Shown piece after piece: positions 6,654-8,136 of a DNA stretch of 8,136 bases; position 1 is the first letter of the stretch; the number at the start of each line of letters is the position of its first letter. The stretch comes from an uncultured Actinomycetes bacterium (GTDB taxonomy: Bacteria; Actinomycetota; Acidimicrobiia; IMCC26256; PALSA-555). Under the pieces are notes generated by a model. It was not told where the DNA came from. It saw only the letters and a list, made by a program, of their open reading frames with translations, and made no database searches. The stretch lies in contig CALEYV010000149.1 in assembly GCA_937927875.1 (NCBI GenBank), forward strand, positions 1 through 8,136, in the 5' to 3' direction. Position numbers and translations under genes: made by a program.

Positions 6654-6683
6654 ACGTTGCCTGGACGGCGGGCGCCGCGTCAA
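6654..6683 (-). promoter_or_regulatory. Candidate promoter of the DinB-family gene
   Basis: On the minus strand, TTGACG (6683-6678, five of six matches to TTGACA) is followed after 18 bp by CAACGT (6659-6654), which keeps the key A and T of TANNNT. Six bases separate it from GTG 6647, a spacing expected for leaderless transcription. It lies between the hotdog pair and the DinB gene, so the latter may have its own promoter. Nothing else was recognised between 6648 and 6711. Confidence 0.35.
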
Positions 6684-6711
6684 TGCGGAGCCGCCGGCCT
6701 CCGACGCCGCG

Positions 6712-7065
6712 CTAGGAGAGGGCGGTGCGCCGGGCCCGGCCCACGACGCGCGTGTCGCCGGGGGCGGCGGTGACGTTGACGCTGGCCTCGTCACCGTCGA
6801 GCTCGACCTCCGCGTCCGCCGTCTCGCCAGCCCGCACCATCCCCACGAAGGTCAGCTCGAGCTCACCGTGCGCCAGCCAGTCCTCACCCCACGCCTCGAG
6901 GAGCAGCGCGTACGCCGGCCCCGCGACTTGCATCCCCTGGGCAACCAGCTCGGTGAGGCCGAGCTGGCGTGCCGCTTCGGGGTCGGCGTGGAAGTTGCCG
7001 CGACGGGAGTACGCCCGGAGCAGGTCGGCGGTGAGCGTCAGCGAGCGGGTGCGACGGTCGGTCAC
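6712..7065 (-). CDS. Small MaoC-like hotdog-fold protein (dehydratase family)
   Basis: The 117-residue product resembles the catalytic-type half of MaoC/(R)-specific hydratases: AYSRRGNFHADPEAARQLGL, ELVAQGM, and a C-terminal strand region with ELELTFVGMVRAGETADAEV. Family members hydrate or dehydrate acyl-CoA or acyl-ACP thioesters. In the usual hydratase motif (Asp-x-Asn-Pro-x-His-x-Asp) both a catalytic Asp and His are expected. Here His26 and Asp28 are present, but the first Asp is replaced by Arg or Gly and the loop is one residue shorter, so normal hydratase activity is doubtful. The gene starts at GTG 7065, overlapping the stop of the next hotdog gene by 4 nt (GTGA), which points to coupled synthesis and a heteromeric complex like HadAB or HadBC (inference). 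The substrate is unknown. Confidence 0.75.
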   Translation of the reverse strand: MTDRRTRSLTLTADLLRAYSRRGNFHADPEAARQLGLTELVAQGMQVAGPAYALLLEAWGEDWLAHGELELTFVGMVRAGETADAEVELDGDEASVNVTAAPGDTRVVGRARRTALS

Positions 7066-7451
7066 GGCCGCACCGGCGTGAACGTGGCCTCCGACGTCCA
7101 GAGGAGCGCGCCGTCGGGCCCGTCGACCTCCGCCTCGACGACCGCGTAGTCACGCCCCCGCTTCTCGAACCGGCGGGCGCACCGGGCCCGCACGACCAGG
7201 TCGGCGGGGGCGGGCCGCGCCCGGTGGCAGACGAGCCGCTGGGCAGTGTGGAGCAGGGGCTCCTCCACCACCTGCTGGACGGCCAGGATCGTGAGGTTGG
7301 CGGCCATCGGCGGGTACAGGAGCCCGTCCGGGCGGGCCGCGGGGTCGATGCCGGCCCCGGCCCAGTAGCGGGCGTTGGCGGCCTCGCTCACCGTGATGGT
7401 CAGGGGAGGGAGGGTCGCGCCCTCCGGCAATGCCGCCAGTCCGCTATTCAT
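7062..7451 (-). CDS. Small hotdog-fold protein, N-terminal MaoC/FAS1-like dehydratase type
   Basis: The 129-residue product has features of the non-catalytic partner subunit of split MaoC-type dehydratases (HadA-like): a helix region EAANARYWAGAGIDPAA, GLLYPPMAANLTILAVQQ, then LLHTAQRLVCHRARPAPADL (the 'RP..GD'-like segment), RRFEKRGRDYAVVEAEV and a final LLWTSEATFTPV strand. It is the first gene of a two-gene unit with the MaoC-like gene, overlapping it by 4 nt, and the pair probably forms a mixed dimer. Assignment rests on fold-level resemblance, so the function stays open. ATG 7451 has no Shine-Dalgarno sequence; a TATCAT -10-like element ends 8 nt upstream, suggesting a leaderless mRNA. 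It is divergent from argC with only 20 bp between the start codons. Confidence 0.65.
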   Translation of the reverse strand: MNSGLAALPEGATLPPLTITVSEAANARYWAGAGIDPAARPDGLLYPPMAANLTILAVQQVVEEPLLHTAQRLVCHRARPAPADLVVRARCARRFEKRGRDYAVVEAEVDGPDGALLWTSEATFTPVRP

Positions 7452-7461
7452 CGTGATGTAT
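7446..7461. promoter_or_regulatory. Imperfect palindrome at the hotdog/argC promoters
   Basis: ATTCATCGTGATGTAT matches its own reverse complement at 12 of 16 positions, with a perfect core CATC-GT-GATG (7449-7458). It covers the hotdog gene start codon and the first three bases of the argC -10. It could be an operator, and an ArgR site would make sense before argC, but it does not closely match an ARG box I know. Confidence 0.2.
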
Positions 7462-7465
7462 GATA
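7459..7465. promoter_or_regulatory. Interleaved -10 elements of argC (+) and the hotdog gene (-)
   Basis: TATGAT at 7459-7464 (five of six matches to TATAAT) ends 7 nt before the argC ATG. On the other strand TATCAT at 7465-7460 (TANNNT) ends 8 nt before ATG 7451. Neither start codon has a Shine-Dalgarno sequence. The stretch is conspicuously AT-rich against its GC-rich surroundings. Both genes therefore look like leaderless transcripts from one bidirectional promoter. No clear -35 was found. Confidence 0.55.
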
Positions 7466-7471
7466 TGCGAC

Positions 7472-8136
7472 ATGGCGTATCGAGCCGCAGTCGTGGGCGC
7501 GTCCGGCTACGCGGGCGCCGAGCTGCTGCGAATCGTGGCCGGCCACCCGGAGATGGCGGTGGCGACGGCGGTGGCGGGGACCCACGCGGGCCAGGAGGTG
7601 GCGGGGCTCTTCCCGTCGCTGGCCCAGGCGTACCCGGGCGTCGTCCTGGACCCGCTGGACCCGGTCGCGCTCGATGGCCTCGATGTTGCCTTCCTTGCCC
7701 TGCCGCACGGCGAATCGCAGCGTCTCGTCCCGGAGCTGCTCGACCGGGTCGGCCACGTCGTCGACCTGGGAGCTGACTTCCGCCTGCCCGCCGCCGTCTA
7801 CGAGCAGTGGTACGGCGCGCCGCACGCGGCGCCGGAGCTGCTGGGTCGCTTCGCGTTCGGGTTGCCCGAGCTGTTCCGTGAGCGCATCACCGCCGAGACG
7901 GCCGTCGCCGCGCCCGGCTGCTACCCGACCGCGTCGGCGCTCGCGCTGGCGCCGCTGCTGGCCGGCGGGCTGGCCGAGCCGACCGGGATCGTCGTGGACG
8001 CGGTCTCGGGCGTGTCGGGGCGGGGCCGCGGGCTCGCCGAGGCCGGCCTGTTCTCGGAGGCGAACGAGACCGTCACGCCGTACGGGCTGCTCACGCACCG
8101 CCACACCGGCGAGATCGAGTGGGCGCTCAGCGAGGT
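7472..8136 (+). CDS. argC: N-acetyl-gamma-glutamyl-phosphate reductase (3' end outside window)
   Basis: ArgC reduces N-acetyl-glutamyl-5-phosphate to the semialdehyde with NADPH, the third step of arginine synthesis in the cytoplasm. About 221 of the roughly 345 residues usual for the family are visible, with no stop before the window edge. It starts MAYRAAVVGASGYAGAELLR, with the GxxGxxG nucleotide-binding loop, then has FLALPHGESQRL, VVDLGADFRL and the active-site motif APGCYPTASALAL with Cys150. VSGVSGRGRG and LLTHRHTGEIEW follow, as expected. In Mycobacterium argC also follows pheST and begins the arg gene cluster, so argJ, argB and others are likely beyond the edge (inference). The ATG has no Shine-Dalgarno sequence; a good -10 ends 7 nt upstream, so the mRNA is probably leaderless. 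Confidence 0.95.
   Translation, partial: MAYRAAVVGASGYAGAELLRIVAGHPEMAVATAVAGTHAGQEVAGLFPSLAQAYPGVVLDPLDPVALDGLDVAFLALPHGESQRLVPELLDRVGHVVDLGADFRLPAAVYEQWYGAPHAAPELLGRFAFGLPELFRERITAETAVAAPGCYPTASALALAPLLAGGLAEPTGIVVDAVSGVSGRGRGLAEAGLFSEANETVTPYGLLTHRHTGEIEWALSE

Noticed and set aside
6601..6711. An extra small gene between the DinB and hotdog genes
   Set aside because: The open frames here are extensions or shadows of the DinB frame; no start with binding site and no recognisable product was found.

Overview
The window looks like chromosomal DNA of a very GC-rich actinobacterium. The core gene order infC-rpmI-rplT-SpoU methyltransferase-pheS-pheT, followed by argC and with a DUF1844 gene divergent from infC, is an actinobacterial arrangement. 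The protein sequences and candidate leaderless promoters fit that phylum, possibly class Acidimicrobiia (inference). No tRNA, rRNA, CRISPR array, insertion sequence or prophage gene was seen.

Layout. 1-406 (minus): a DUF1844 gene cut off by the window edge. 407-618: a structured region holding divergent promoter candidates and the infC leader. 619-6109 (plus): a compact translation operon of IF3, L35, L20, a SpoU-type RNA 2'-O-methyltransferase and both subunits of phenylalanyl-tRNA synthetase. Four of its five junctions overlap; only rplT sits after a short gap with its own ribosome binding site. 6134-6647 (minus): a DinB/DUF664 gene broken by one extra base. 6712-7451 (minus): two overlapping genes for small hotdog-fold (MaoC/HadAB-like) proteins. 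7472-8136 (plus): the first two thirds of argC, cut by the window edge.

How the genes work together. The operon joins translation initiation (IF3), large-subunit assembly (L35, L20), RNA modification and tRNA-Phe charging. The infC reading frame has no ATG, GTG or TTG at the homology-supported start. An ATA codon sits there, 7 nt after a 9-nt perfect match to the 16S anti-Shine-Dalgarno sequence. This suggests start-codon-based autoregulation by IF3, as known for the AUU start of E. coli infC. The minus-strand genes between pheT and argC form an accessory insert, and the hotdog pair probably makes one heteromeric protein.

Most of the window is ordinary housekeeping sequence and I see no convincing new multi-gene system. 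The points worth checking are the infC leader and ATA start, the interleaved divergent -10 elements at two intergenic regions, the DinB frameshift, and the loss of the canonical catalytic Asp in one hotdog protein.
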